Assembly: GCA_030267565.1 (NCBI GenBank)
Contig: BRXU01000002.1
Coordinates: 372,001 to 436,000, forward strand
Reading direction: 5' to 3'
Source of the DNA: Pleodorina starrii
Lineage: Eukaryota; Chlorophyta; Chlorophyceae; Chlamydomonadales; Volvocaceae
Length of the DNA stretch: 64,000 nucleotides
A program made the translations under genes and the position numbers. Shown here piece by piece: positions 13,013 through 23,300 of this stretch. Below the pieces are notes generated by a model. It searched no databases, was not told the origin of the DNA, and saw only the letters and a program-made list of their open reading frames with translations. The number at the start of each line of letters is the position of its first letter. Positions within the stretch are counted from its first letter, which is position 1.

Positions 13013-16000
13013 TCAGAGGTACATGACGTCGCTGCCGGCCGCCCTTTCCGGCACAAACCACTTGTACAGAGCCCGTACGGTACGGCACCTCTCGGTGTCG
13101 TACCGCAGCCCGAGCGCAGCCGCGAGCGCGGTGCCGATGGTGTCGCACGCGGCCGCCGAGCCGGGGAGGTCCGGGGAGGAGGAGGCGGGCGGCTTGTGAC
13201 CTGGCGGGGCCGGTGGGGGTCGGTGGGTTGAGGTTGGTTGGCGTTTAGGGTCGTCGTATTTGGGGATGTCGTATTTGGAGTGTCATGGCACCTTGGCATT
13301 TTTGGTGTGGGTATATTGTGGGGTTTGGGGGTTTGGGGCACACACGTCATCGCAGTTGCGGCATCTCAGGTCACAATCGGGCCGGCACCGCATCGGGGGT
13401 TAAGTAAAAGCAATCGTAACGGCTTCTTGGGTTCTCATTCGTAATAACCGTTACAGAAAACGTCGGGAAACCATTGTAACTGCTAACCGCAAAGCTCCGC
13501 CTCGCAGTCCCAGCCTCAACCACCTGCACTCAGCCCCAGTTAGTCGTTTTTCACGTTGGACCAGTGGCCACATGCAGCAGATCCAATGCCTATTGTAGCT
13601 AGATATAACGAGTATTGCTGCCCTTCTGCCAGGGCAGATTACGGTGATATTCCCTTCTTACTCGCAACCATTCGTCGTTTGGCTTTTAGTGAGCAAGCTT
13701 CTTTGTCATGGCTGAGGCTGCTGCTGCTGCCGCGGCCGCGGCTGCTGCCGCTGCGGCCGCAGCTGGCGGGGCGAATCCCCCGGCGCCTAATCTGCCGGCG
13801 GCGCCTGCGGCAGTGGAGCAGCCGCCGATGGATCAGGCGCAGATTAACAGCCTTAAGGAGGCGTACAACAAGCTTCGGGCGGAGTTCATCAGGACCTCTG
13901 CTCATCAGAACCACGTGTTTGGATCCTCGAAGGGCCTTCACAAGTCTCCGGCAATGATTCAGTTTTTGTTTGACCTGTGCAAGGATCAGTACAAGTCCGT
14001 CACGGCGTGCTTGAGCCTGCTGGAGGGGATGAAGGAGCTCCTTGTACTGATCCTTGCACAGGTCAAACAAAAACCGAATCATTGCCGGAGACTTGTGAAG
14101 GCCCTTCGAGGATCCAAACACGTGGTTCTGATGAGCAGAGGTCCTGATGAACTCCGCCCGAAGCTTGTTGTACGCCTCCTTAAGGCTGTTAATCTGCGCC
14201 TGATCCATCGGCGGCTGCTCCACTGCCGCAGGCGCCGCCGGCAGATTAGGCGCCGGGGGATTCGCCCCGCCAGCTGCGGCCGCAGCGGCAGCAGCCGCGG
14301 CCGCGGCAGCAGCAGCAGCAGCAGCCTCAGCCATGACAAAGAAGCTTGCTCACTAAAAGCCAAACGACGAATGGTTGCGAGTAAGAAGGGAATATCACCG
14401 TAATCTGCCCTGGCAGAAGGGCAGCAATACTCGTTATATCTAGCTACAATAGGCAGTGGGTTTCGGTGGGTTGGGGTTGGTTGGCGTTTCGTAGTTGGGG
14501 CTGTCGTAGTTGGGGGTGTCATGGCACCTTGACATTCTTTGGTGTGCGTATGTTGTGGGGTTGCAGACACGTCACCGCAGTTGCGGCATCTCAGGTCACA
14601 ATCGGGCCGGCACCGCATCGGGGGTTAAGTAAAAGCAATCGTAACGGCTACCATTGGAATCCAGAGCGACAGACAGCTGCATAACCCCCCGCGGACCAGC
14701 GCCAACGCCACCATTGCCAATTCCCCGCGCACGCAGCTTTGCATTCAACGAAGCCCCCCTTAGGACCCACCATCACCGCACCCCTTGGACCCACCATCAC
14801 CGCACCATCACCGCACCCCACCTGGCGCCAGCAGACAGGCGGCAGGCGTGCCCGACACCCCCACCACGTGCAGCAGCGCAGCCAGCTGACCGTCCCGCAC
14901 CCGGATGACCGGGCCCGGGGCGGTGGTTTCGGAGCATGCGGGCGGCTGCAGCGGCGGCAGGGCCGCATCCAGGGGCACTGCGCCGTTGATGAGGTGCTGG
15001 TACAGGGCTACGGCGGCGGCGGGGGTGGGGGCGGGGAAGGGGAAGGGGGGGGGGAAAGTGCACGAGGCGGGAATGCGGTCGGTCGTAGGAGTGACGTCAT
15101 GGGAGTGAGGGGTGCAGTACGACAGTCCAAAAAGCGATGTCAGCGCGGCAGCTCGCGGGTGCCGGGGAGAGGAACAGAGGATGGAGGCCCGGTCGGGTGG
15201 GGAGGGGAGGGCATCGACCTTAGCAGGGGCGGCGGTGGAGCGGAGCTCCTGTGCGGGTGTACAGTCGAGTGTGTCCGGTGAAGCGCGGAGGCGGGGTCGA
15301 ACCACTACCCCAAACCCACCGATGCTGCTTCCGCCCCCCATTAATGTCACATTCGGTGCGCAGCGGCGCCCGTCTCCCACGCTCGTCCCGATAGATCAGC
15401 CAGCACCCCACGCGGGGAACCCCACGCTGCCCTTTCGATCTGCCCATGACGATTACCCGGTTACCCGCCAACAAATTCAAGACGATACCCGCCAACGACT
15501 TCATCACGATACCCGCCGTTGAAGCTACCCGCCAACGCAGAGCTCACCCGCTGGCTGCGCCAGGTGCTGCAGCAGCATCGCGGCCACGACAGTCAGCGAC
15601 GGCGCCGCGCCGCCCTCCGCACCCCGCCCCGCTGGGGCGTCTGCCGTCCCCGCGCCGCTCGCCTCCGCTGCCGGCGCGCCTCTCCCATCCACCAGCTCCA
15701 GCAGCGCCGCCGCCACCTCAGCCTGAGCCTCCTCCGGTATCAACGCATTCAGGATGAGTAACGAGACCTGTGGTTTCGGAGGTTCGCCAGCGAGTCGGTG
15801 GGTCGGTGGGTCAGTGGCAACAAGTTGGCAGGCGGCCAGGTGGCGGCCAGGCGGCGCGTGTGTTTGTTTTTGTGAGGGGATGTGTCACTACCAGGTGTGT
15901 GTGTGCCGCGATGCGTAACTTGCCGGGCTGCCGGGCTGCCGGGCTACCGGGATGGTACCCAATTCGATGTCGGGGCTGTGTCGTGAGGTCGAATCTGAAA

Positions 16001-16918
16001 CTGAATCGTCGGGGAAAGCAAAGCTAGCCGGAAAAGGAGCAAAGAAGTCCAGCCCGTCAGTCAGCCCGTCAGTCAGCCCGTCAGCGAGCCGGCAGGAGCT
16101 GCCCGGGTGCGATGTCGAAACCCTAAAGAGCCCCCTCCCTCCCTCCCTCCCTCAATGCCGTCGCTCCCCGGGACGCCGCTCCTACCCGGTCCGCAGCCGC
16201 ACCGGCACTCACCGCAGGTGAAGCAGGACTGGCTTCCGAGAAGAAGTTCCGAACAAGCGCCACAGCCGGAGCCGACTGCGCATCTGAGGCGGGCGAGAAG
16301 GAGGAGGAGGCGCCAGCCCCCGCGACCGCCAGGACGGGCCGCACCGCCTCCCCGCCACCCTCAGGATGCGAGGTGGCAGCGGTGGTGGTGGTGGTGGAGG
16401 TGGAGGTGGTGGAGGTCGGCTGCAGCCCTCGAAGCTCCAGGGGCGTCTCCCGGACGGTCCAACCGGCGGAAGGCTCCAGGGAGAGCAGCACGCGGGCGCT
16501 GCCGGGGGAGTTCACGGGGTCGGGAAAGGACCGTGTGCACGACATTGCGGGGGGGGGAGGGAGCGGGGAGACGGGGATGGGCGCGTGTCCGCCGCTGTGC
16601 TGCGGCGAAAGAAGAGTACACAAGAGATAGAGAGGCGTGTTGCGCGGCGAAGCATATCGCTGGTGTGGACTGGCGGGTGGCTGCCCGTTCCCGGCGGCAC
16701 GTTTCACGGACCCACGGTGCGCTCTCGCGTGTGTCCTATAGGGGGTAGGTGACCTGGTTCTTGGACTGGAGAGTGGGGTTGTAGTAAAGTAGGACCACTC
16801 CCGAGCCGTCCAGCGGGATGTCGACATCACGCCCGGCACATGCCGTGCGACAACCAGCGAACCGCGTATGCGGCTGTACTCACCCGACGGCGGCCACATC
16901 CACCAGGCCGATCACGAC
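13013..16918 (-). CDS. Unrecognised multi-exon protein (C-terminal part resolved)
   Basis: Five exons join with matching phases on the minus strand: 16918-16884, 16498-16213, 15767-15548, 15007-14822 and 13200-13013, ending in TGA. Donors include GTGAGTAC, GTGAGT and GTGAGCT; all acceptors are AG. The deduced protein runs from VVIGLVDVAAVG, through ARVLLSLEPSAGWTV, an Ala/Ser/Thr-rich linker, LILNALIPEEAQAEV, and QLAALLHVVGVSGTPAA, to the end CRTVRALYKWFVPERAAG followed by SDVMYL. That is about 304 residues of mostly helical, Leu/Ala-rich sequence. I do not recognise the family. The first exon or exons lie upstream of 16918 and were not resolved; short in-frame stretches at 16930-17105 could belong. 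The last intron (14821-13201) holds the fold-back element, so either the element is spliced out with it or the gene is damaged. The last three exons are the firmest part of the model. Confidence 0.55.
13588..14454. repeat. 867-bp inverted repeat (arms 408 and 414 bp)
   Basis: The sequence starting GCCTATTGTAGCTAG at 13588 returns as its reverse complement ending at 14454. The arms are almost identical; the clearest difference is 6 extra bases (two more Ala codons) in the right arm, plus a few substitutions. The loop is 13996-14040. RNA from either strand would form a hairpin of about 400 bp. Confidence 0.95.
13708..14040 (+). pseudogene. Truncated transposon-like (Gag-like?) ORF
   Basis: ATG at 13708 opens a frame with a 15-19-residue Ala run, a Pro/Ala linker (NPPAPNLPAAPAAVEQPP) and a helical segment (QINSLKEAYNKLRAEF, then SPAMIQFLFDLCKDQYK, then CLSLLEGMKELL). 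After about residue 110 the frame runs into the inverted arm and reads nonsense to 14403. The mirror copy gives the same protein start on the minus strand from 14334. A low-complexity N-terminus followed by helices near an element's left end is what a Gag or accessory ORF looks like, but no zinc knuckle or enzyme motif confirms that. Only the N-terminal third of any real protein remains. Confidence 0.5.
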
Positions 16919-17635
16919 CTGTGCATAAATGTAAGCACAGCAGCGACGTACCGGCGCGTGAGCAATCAGAAGCGGAATGGGGCCGCACGGGGACGACTGG
17001 GTCGCACTCCGATTGATCAGCGTGCAGGGTGCTTGCCTTTGGCGCCAACTCCAAGGTGCCTTCATGCGCCAACGAGATGGGATCCGGGCTGGCCATTAGT
17101 TCCAACCGCAGTCAGATCTTTGGCCGGCTTGCACTGTGAAGCTGTCGAGTCTGGCCGGTCGTCCTATCGACAAGGGTGCAATAAAGTGATCTGACGATGT
17201 CGGGCGAGGGTCCTCGCAGTTGGGAGACGCCTGCGCGCAGTCTGTGAATACTATTTGATTCACGGAAGAAATTTCGGAAGAAAGGATCATGTAGGTAAAC
17301 CAATAGACCTCAATTTTAAGACATTAATCCGGACAAGGCGAAAATGTCGCGCTCTGCATTCTTCTTTTCCTTGTGTCGACGTCGTACATTCGACGCACGA
17401 CAGAGCGCTCCGGTGAACGGGTGCCTTTTGTTCTGGAACTCGGTAGAAAGAACCATGATTTGACACCGGTGCAATGAATGAATCTTTACTAAGACATTCC
17501 TCAACCGGTGTTCCGCGTTTCATCCTCGCCACGCGTTCTTGACATCATGCACGGAAGCGTATGGCAACCTTGAGCCGAGCCTTGTTGCTGTCGGGGCCCG
17601 TTGCGACCTATCTATAATACTTCTTGCTATGACGT
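16919..17635. promoter_or_regulatory. Spacer between divergent genes, likely shared promoter region
   Basis: This stretch separates the minus-strand gene (upstream exons unresolved) from the plus-strand gene starting at 17636. It is lower in GC than its surroundings. A TCTATAATAC box lies at about 17610-17619, 17-26 bases before the plus-strand ATG. The first exon of the minus-strand gene is probably inside its left part. No other feature was seen. Confidence 0.35.
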
Positions 17636-19341
17636 ATGGATTCCGCGGCCATTGCTCTCCTCAGCGTCTGTGCGGTAGCATGCCGGGGTGCCTTCGCCGC
17701 AAGCCAGCATGGTGAGTTATACTGCTGCCGATTACTTGCACACGTCACTGCTCACTCACTTCTCGACATGCCTGAAGCTGTCGGCATAAGTGTTATCCGG
17801 CAGTTCGCGAAGCCCTTCCCTGTTGAGCGCCGCACCGGTACACGCACTTCCCTGTCAAGCGCCGACGCGCACCCACTTAGCCCACGCCCTGAAGGCTCCC
17901 CGGTCCGATTTCGCTCCTTCCCAAATTACGCGCCATGCTCGGCCACTTAAATCCTCGTAACGCCCAGCCCAGGGCACCCTCCCATGCTTGCATGCGGTGC
18001 AAGTCCAGGGAAGCTCTCTCCATCCCTCCCCTTCCCCGCGCCACTCCTCCCCTCGCCTTCACCTTTCGCTGCAAGCACGCATTGCACCCACCCACTGACT
18101 CAAAGGCCGCCTCCTCCCCCCCCCCCGCCGCCGCGTCCTCCTCCTTCTCCTCCTCCTCCTCCTCCTCCTCCTCAGGTCTCATTTGGGCCGACCGCCCCAT
18201 GCAGCTGTCGACCCTTTCGGTGTCCTTGGCCAACCTCACCGATCTGCGGCCCAACACAGACATCGACTTTGACAAGCGGGGGGGCGTATGGCTGGTCAAG
18301 ACAGGCGCCGTCCGCCTTAGTCCGCCGCCGCCCGCGTCCACCTTCGGCCGCGCGCCCATCACACCGCTCACCGCCGCTGTGGGGCTGGTGGTTGCTGGGT
18401 TCGCCGCTGGAATGCTGATACTCGCCGTGCTATTGTGGATCCGGAGCGGAGCGGGCTGGGACTTCCGATTCGGGGTGAGCGACGGCGTGCGCGGGTTCGA
18501 GGCTCGTCGGGAGCATTACATTTTTGCATGTCAAAAACCGGGCTGCGCGTGTGTGTGCGTGCGCGCGGGAGGGTCGACACGGCGATGAGCGGACTGCGCC
18601 TGAACGACTCGAAGGGTTGCCGGGTGTACGTGCGCGTGCGTGTGCGCGTGTGTGCGTATGTGTTTGGGAAGCCACAGCAGCTAGGAATGCGGCCATCCGT
18701 GCGATAAACTCGTCGAGACACCTGGGTCCCAAGACCTTCCTGGCCCTCCCCGGCTCCCATCGCTGCGTTTTCATACGCTTTGTCTCTGCCTGTTGTTTAA
18801 TTCGGTGGTGCCGCCAACGCAGGACGTGCTCATGGTCTGGCTAGGCCGCCGTCGGCTGATGCCGGTCGTGCCCCGGGACTCACTGCCGCGAGCCTCGGCC
18901 GCCGCGGCCGCTGCGGCGCAAGAGGGCGAGCAAGCTGGGAGGGCTGGCTCGCAGGATTCGGAGCAGCAACGCTGGGGCGATGCATCATCATCATCAGCAG
19001 CAGCAGCAGACGTGGCGCGCACCAACAGCAGCGCGGGATTGCGGGATCCAGAGGAGGGGCGAGGAGGGACTGCTGCTTTTGCCGCTGCTGCAGGCAGCGG
19101 AGCAACGCAGGGGGCTAGGGACGGTTGGGGTGGTGGCAGGCCGCGCGGCGGCGAGATCCTTCCGGCCGTAGCTTCGGGCGGCGCAGATATGTCTGGGCCC
19201 GGCGCGACTGGCACGGGGCCAGGGCCGGCCGGGCCCGCGCCTCCGGCTTACAGGACTGAGGTTGTTGTGTTTGGGGGGGCGGATGGGCCGGGGCGCGCTG
19301 CAGGGCCTTCCGTGCCCGGTGCAGTCCGGCAGGCATTCTGA
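17636..19341 (+). CDS. Secreted or membrane single-pass protein, family unknown
   Basis: Three exons: 17636-17711, 18176-18474 and 18823-19341, with donors GTGAGT and GTGAGC. The second acceptor follows a long CTC/TCC tract. The product is 297 residues. Residues 1-22 form a signal peptide (MDSAAIALLSVCAVACRG). A short ectodomain follows with one N-glycosylation site (NLT, about 45-47) and a PPPP stretch. One transmembrane helix spans about 92-114 (AAVGLVVAGFAAGMLILAVL), followed by a basic turn (LGRRR). The cytoplasmic tail of about 170 residues is rich in Ala, Gly, Ser and Pro. The layout fits a type I membrane protein. I do not recognise the ectodomain. The start is the first ATG giving a signal peptide, and a TATA-like box precedes it. 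Confidence 0.7.
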
Positions 19342-20369
19342 AGTGCTGTCTGGCAGCATTGTTGGCACGACTTGGGGGGGGGGACGGGGCCAGGGCTTTG
19401 CGGCGTGGTGGGGAGGTACAGGACCGGGGGAGGCCGGGTTGTTGTGGTCAGGGTTGGGATGTGAGTCCTCGTCGCCTGTCCTTCCTGCCGTTACGGTGTT
19501 AATGCCCGCGTAGAGGGATGATGACGCGCGCGGGGAGCAAACTTGATGCGCATGAACGTTTGTTGGTATGATTTTTTGTGGTGTGGTTGGTTGGCGAACG
19601 GCGTGGCGAACGGGTGAATCGTGGTGGTCGGGCCTTTCAGCTGCGCCTAGACGGCTATGTGGAGGGGACACCTCGTAGTATAATGTACATCGGCACCATT
19701 CGATCCTTCGTGATCGTTCGTTAATTGCCAGTTGAGAAGGCTCCTTGGACGCATCTTGCCGCTGTCTGCTTTTATTGTTTGGCATTCGAACACGTTGGAC
19801 GGCTATTTCATGCAGAGCGCGGCAACGGGGCGAGGTACATATGCATGCCCGGACGTAGTGGACCTGTGCCGTGTTTCGTGACTGATACCTCGGTGGGCGC
19901 GCTTGCGCTCGCGGCGTTGCTCCTGCCGTCGGGGCCCACAGCTGCCGCGTCCCATACGTCGCTGTCTATTTGCTGTGGCGACAGGGGCTGACGAGGGCAG
20001 GGGCAAGGGCGGGGGACAAAACCCTAAGGCTCCGGCAGGTTGAAGGTTGTTCGTTGTTGTACAGCTTCCAAGATTTGGTTGCGAAGAATGGCGCTCGACA
20101 TTTCGGTGCGTAGTATTCAAACGCTTCTTCTATAATAATTCTTGTAACTTCCATGTTAATTTTTGACAGCCTGCCTTCCAACATTGGCGCTGTGAAAAGT
20201 TTAGCACGTGTTAATAACGTAGTTCGCGCCCACACCGGTAATCTGCTTGCGGACGATGGTGTTTCTAGAAAGTTAATTGGATGAGTGCGCCAGCAAATGC
20301 AAAACCTGTGACGTCGACTACTCCGAGCGTCCTGGAGCGTCGCTTGCGTTTTGGCGACCCTCCATTAGA
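19342..20369. other. 3' UTR and intergenic region
   Basis: It contains the probable 3' UTR of the membrane-protein gene, with TGTAA at 20143-20147, and the 5' region of the lipase gene. A frame starting ATG at 20281 is discussed under the lipase. No separate gene was seen. Confidence 0.5.
20143..20147 (+). terminator. TGTAA poly(A) signal candidate
   Basis: The volvocine poly(A) motif TGTAA, 802 bases after the stop of the membrane-protein gene and before the lipase gene. Confidence 0.45.
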
Positions 20370-23300
20370 ATGTACTGCGATGACGGGATCGTCGAGTTCT
20401 GGGAGAACCAGCGCTTCTGGGGCTTAACCTGGTGGGTCAAGCACATTGGTCGGGGTGGTGCAGGGATGCAACGTTCGCAGATCGTCTTCTTGTTCTACCA
20501 GCTCAATGAAGTTGGAAGCATGATCACAAGAGCAAAGGTTGCAATCCTGTATATGGAAACTCCTGGATTTTTAGTTGGGCATTATGTTTGGGGCATTCGC
20601 GGCTTCCGTGCCTTTGGCGTACGCCAGGTTCAGCTGCTCGTGCCAATTATCAGTGTGATCTAATATTCACGCGTAACCCAGGGTTTTGTCTTTCGCAGCT
20701 GTCCTTCGCACGCGCACACGGGGGAGCAGTTGACCTTGATAAGGAAGCAACGTGCACCGGTGCTCTCTTCCAACAACGCAGGGGCGCGCCTCTTCTGCCG
20801 TTTGACTGGCCCGCGTGGAGTGACTCGCAAGGGAATGCGGTGCAGCTAGCCCGGCCCCCCGAGCGCGAAGGCGAACGCAGCTGGTTCGTGGTGCGCACGC
20901 TGGGCACAGATGAGGAAGGCTGGAGGTACAGCACGGTCTTCTCCAAACTCAATACGCCACGTCCCGGGGGCCGCGCCTCCAAGCGCTCCTCCGACTACGT
21001 GCGCAGCCGCGTCTGGCGGAAGCTCATCGCGGACGTGCCAGTGCCGCCGGTGAGGCCCTGCACCTGCGACTTGAGCAGTGCTCCTTGTCCGCCTGTCTCT
21101 GCCTGCATCACTGCACACTTCTACATCTCCCAGGGACCGGGCCCCCGCCCCCGTCTGTCGTACTGCCTCTCTGTAATGCTGCTCAGGGTTTGCTGCCCCT
21201 GCACTCCGGCCCTCCCGCAACCAAACAGGACCAGGATCTGCAATCCCTGAATCGCCAGCCCAGGAGCAGCGATGCGGCGGCGGCGGCGGCGGGAGGAGCT
21301 GAGCCCGCGAGCGGCGGCAGCGGCGGCGCCGCCCTCCCCGTGCTCGCGACCGCGGGCGCCGCCGGCGCCGCCGCCGCTGCCGCCGCCGTCGCAGCTCCCG
21401 CCAGCAGCAGGTCCCGGCCGCGGCTCCAGCCCGAGGCTGAGCGCATCCTCTTAAGCGCCGTCGCCGCCGCCGGCATTAGCGGCGGCCGCGGCGGCGGCGG
21501 CGGCACCGGTGGCGGCGGCGCGCTGCCCAAGCCCAGCCTCTTCAAGCTGTGGCAACTCTTCATGGAGCTTTGGAACGACGCATGTGCGCGGCATGGCATG
21601 CGGCGGCTTGTGCCGTTGGACCCGCTGGGACTGTACGTCGCAGCGCGGCGACACCGGGAGCTGCTGGCGCGGCAGCGGCTGGCGCAGCTGGCGGCGGGCC
21701 GGCTGGTGGCGGCGGCGCCCGTCGCGACGGAGGTGGAGCCAGATATACTGGACGAGCAGCCGTACGGCAGCGGCGGCGGCAGCCAGGGCGAGCTGGAGGG
21801 GGACGTGCAGCAGGAGGCGCGGGAGCAGTCAGCGGCGGCGCTGGGGGGCCTTCGGGACGCGGAGGCGGCGGGCGCGGGCTCGCAGCAGGCAGCGCAGGCG
21901 GCGGTCGCCGCCGCCGCCGCCGCCGCGGCGGCGGCGGCGGCGCAGCACCGCTCGCCAACCGTCGGCGAGACACCGACAGGCGCGGCGATCATGCAGCCGG
22001 CGGCGCCGCAGCCCGTTACCCTGCGCCGCGGTGGCGGCGGTGGCGGCGGCGCGGTACGCCGCACGGTGACGGGCGGCTCCGCCGCCACCGCCGCCGCCGC
22101 CGCGGCGGCTGGCGGCAGTGACGACACGGTTCTATCTGCCGACCAGGGCCTTATGCCGGATCTGACGGACCCAGTAACGCTACTGACGGAGCTGGTCACG
22201 GCCACCAACTATGCGCGTGCGGCGTACGGCTATGTCATGGCGGCGGGTACGGCAGGAGGGCGGGCGCGCGCGGGCGGTGTGTGCCCCGAAGGCTGCCGCT
22301 ATCGGATGCAGGGCCTTGTGCCTGAGCCGCCTGCCAGGCCAGGCCAGGCCAGCACCCCGCATCCCCCGCCCACACCTGCACCTGATATCACCCTCCTTGC
22401 CCTCGTTCCACATCCTGGCACATCTTCCAATGTCCCGCCCGTCTTGGCAGCATTGCCCTTTCCGACTACCACTTCCACCTCTCTACCCCTCCATCCCCCG
22501 CCTGTCCGCCTGCCCGCCTGTCCTCCTGCCCGCTCGCCTGCCTTCCCGCTCGCCCGCCATCCCTCCCCCCAGGCCACCTGAACTCGCTTACCAAGCTGTT
22601 CACCATGTTCAGCTCATCGGCGCACTTCAACCCCATCACGGGGGCCTCCGCGGAAGCTAACCTGGAGGCCATTCACCTGTTCACGGGTGGGTGCCTGGAT
22701 GGATGGGTGGGTGGGTGCGTGGGTGCGTGAAAGGGTGGGTGCGTGAAAGGGCGGGTACGTGAAGGGGCGGTTGGGTGGCTGGGTGGATGGGTGAGTGGGC
22801 GGGCGAAAGCTGGCATGACTGCGCATGGCGGAAACGAAGTAATGCCTTTCCACCTGGTCCAGTGCAAAACGTGATCCGACAAAGGCCCCGCCAACCTGGT
22901 TCCTTCCTTGAGCGCACGCACGGCCGCACTCTGCCCTCCTTCCCACGTGAGGGACAAGCCGAGAGCGAGACTCGAATGCGTGCTCTGCACTGAGGCTGAG
23001 AGTAGACGGTGCCCCCGCCCCCGCGTCCCCGCCCCCGCCTCCCTGCCCCCGCCCCCTCCGCTGCAGGTATCCCCGTGGAGGATGTGGTGATGGCCGAGTG
23101 GCGCTCCTCCGTGTTCCGGCCCTGTCACTACCTGGCGGTGGACCGGCGGAGGAGGCGGCTGGTGCTCGCGGTGAGGGGCTCCCTGGAGCTGGCGGACATT
23201 GCCACGGACCTCACAGCGCGGTGGGTGGGTGGTGGCGGCGTGTGGACGTGTGGGCGTGTGGCGGGGATGTGGGTCGGGGGGAGGATGTGGGTCGGGGGGA

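Larger units (their letters stand above)
13205..14650. mobile_element. Fold-back element with flanking direct repeats, in an intron
   Basis: From outside in: a direct repeat of about 200 bp on each side (about 13215-13427 and 14462-14648, both ending AAGCAATCGTAACGGC), then 160 bp of unique sequence on the left only, then two inverted arms (13588-13995 and 14041-14454) around a 45-bp centre. The direct repeats resemble each other at perhaps 85-90% with indels. They could be degenerate LTRs or parts of a MITE-like element. The arms encode the start of a transposon-like ORF. No transposase, integrase or reverse transcriptase is present, so the copy is non-autonomous. It lies between two exons of the minus-strand gene at 13.0-16.9 kb. 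Confidence 0.7.

Noticed and set aside
16737..16828. Minus-strand frame reading DVDIPLDGSGVVLLYYNPTL
   Set aside because: It looks protein-like, but no acceptor or donor joins it in phase to the neighbouring exons and it ends in a stop. It may be chance or a lost exon.
16123..16899. Continuous 258-codon minus-strand ORF as a single exon
   Set aside because: A GTGAGTAC donor at 16883-16878 and a pyrimidine-rich acceptor at 16500-16499 give a phase-consistent splice. The part between looks intronic.
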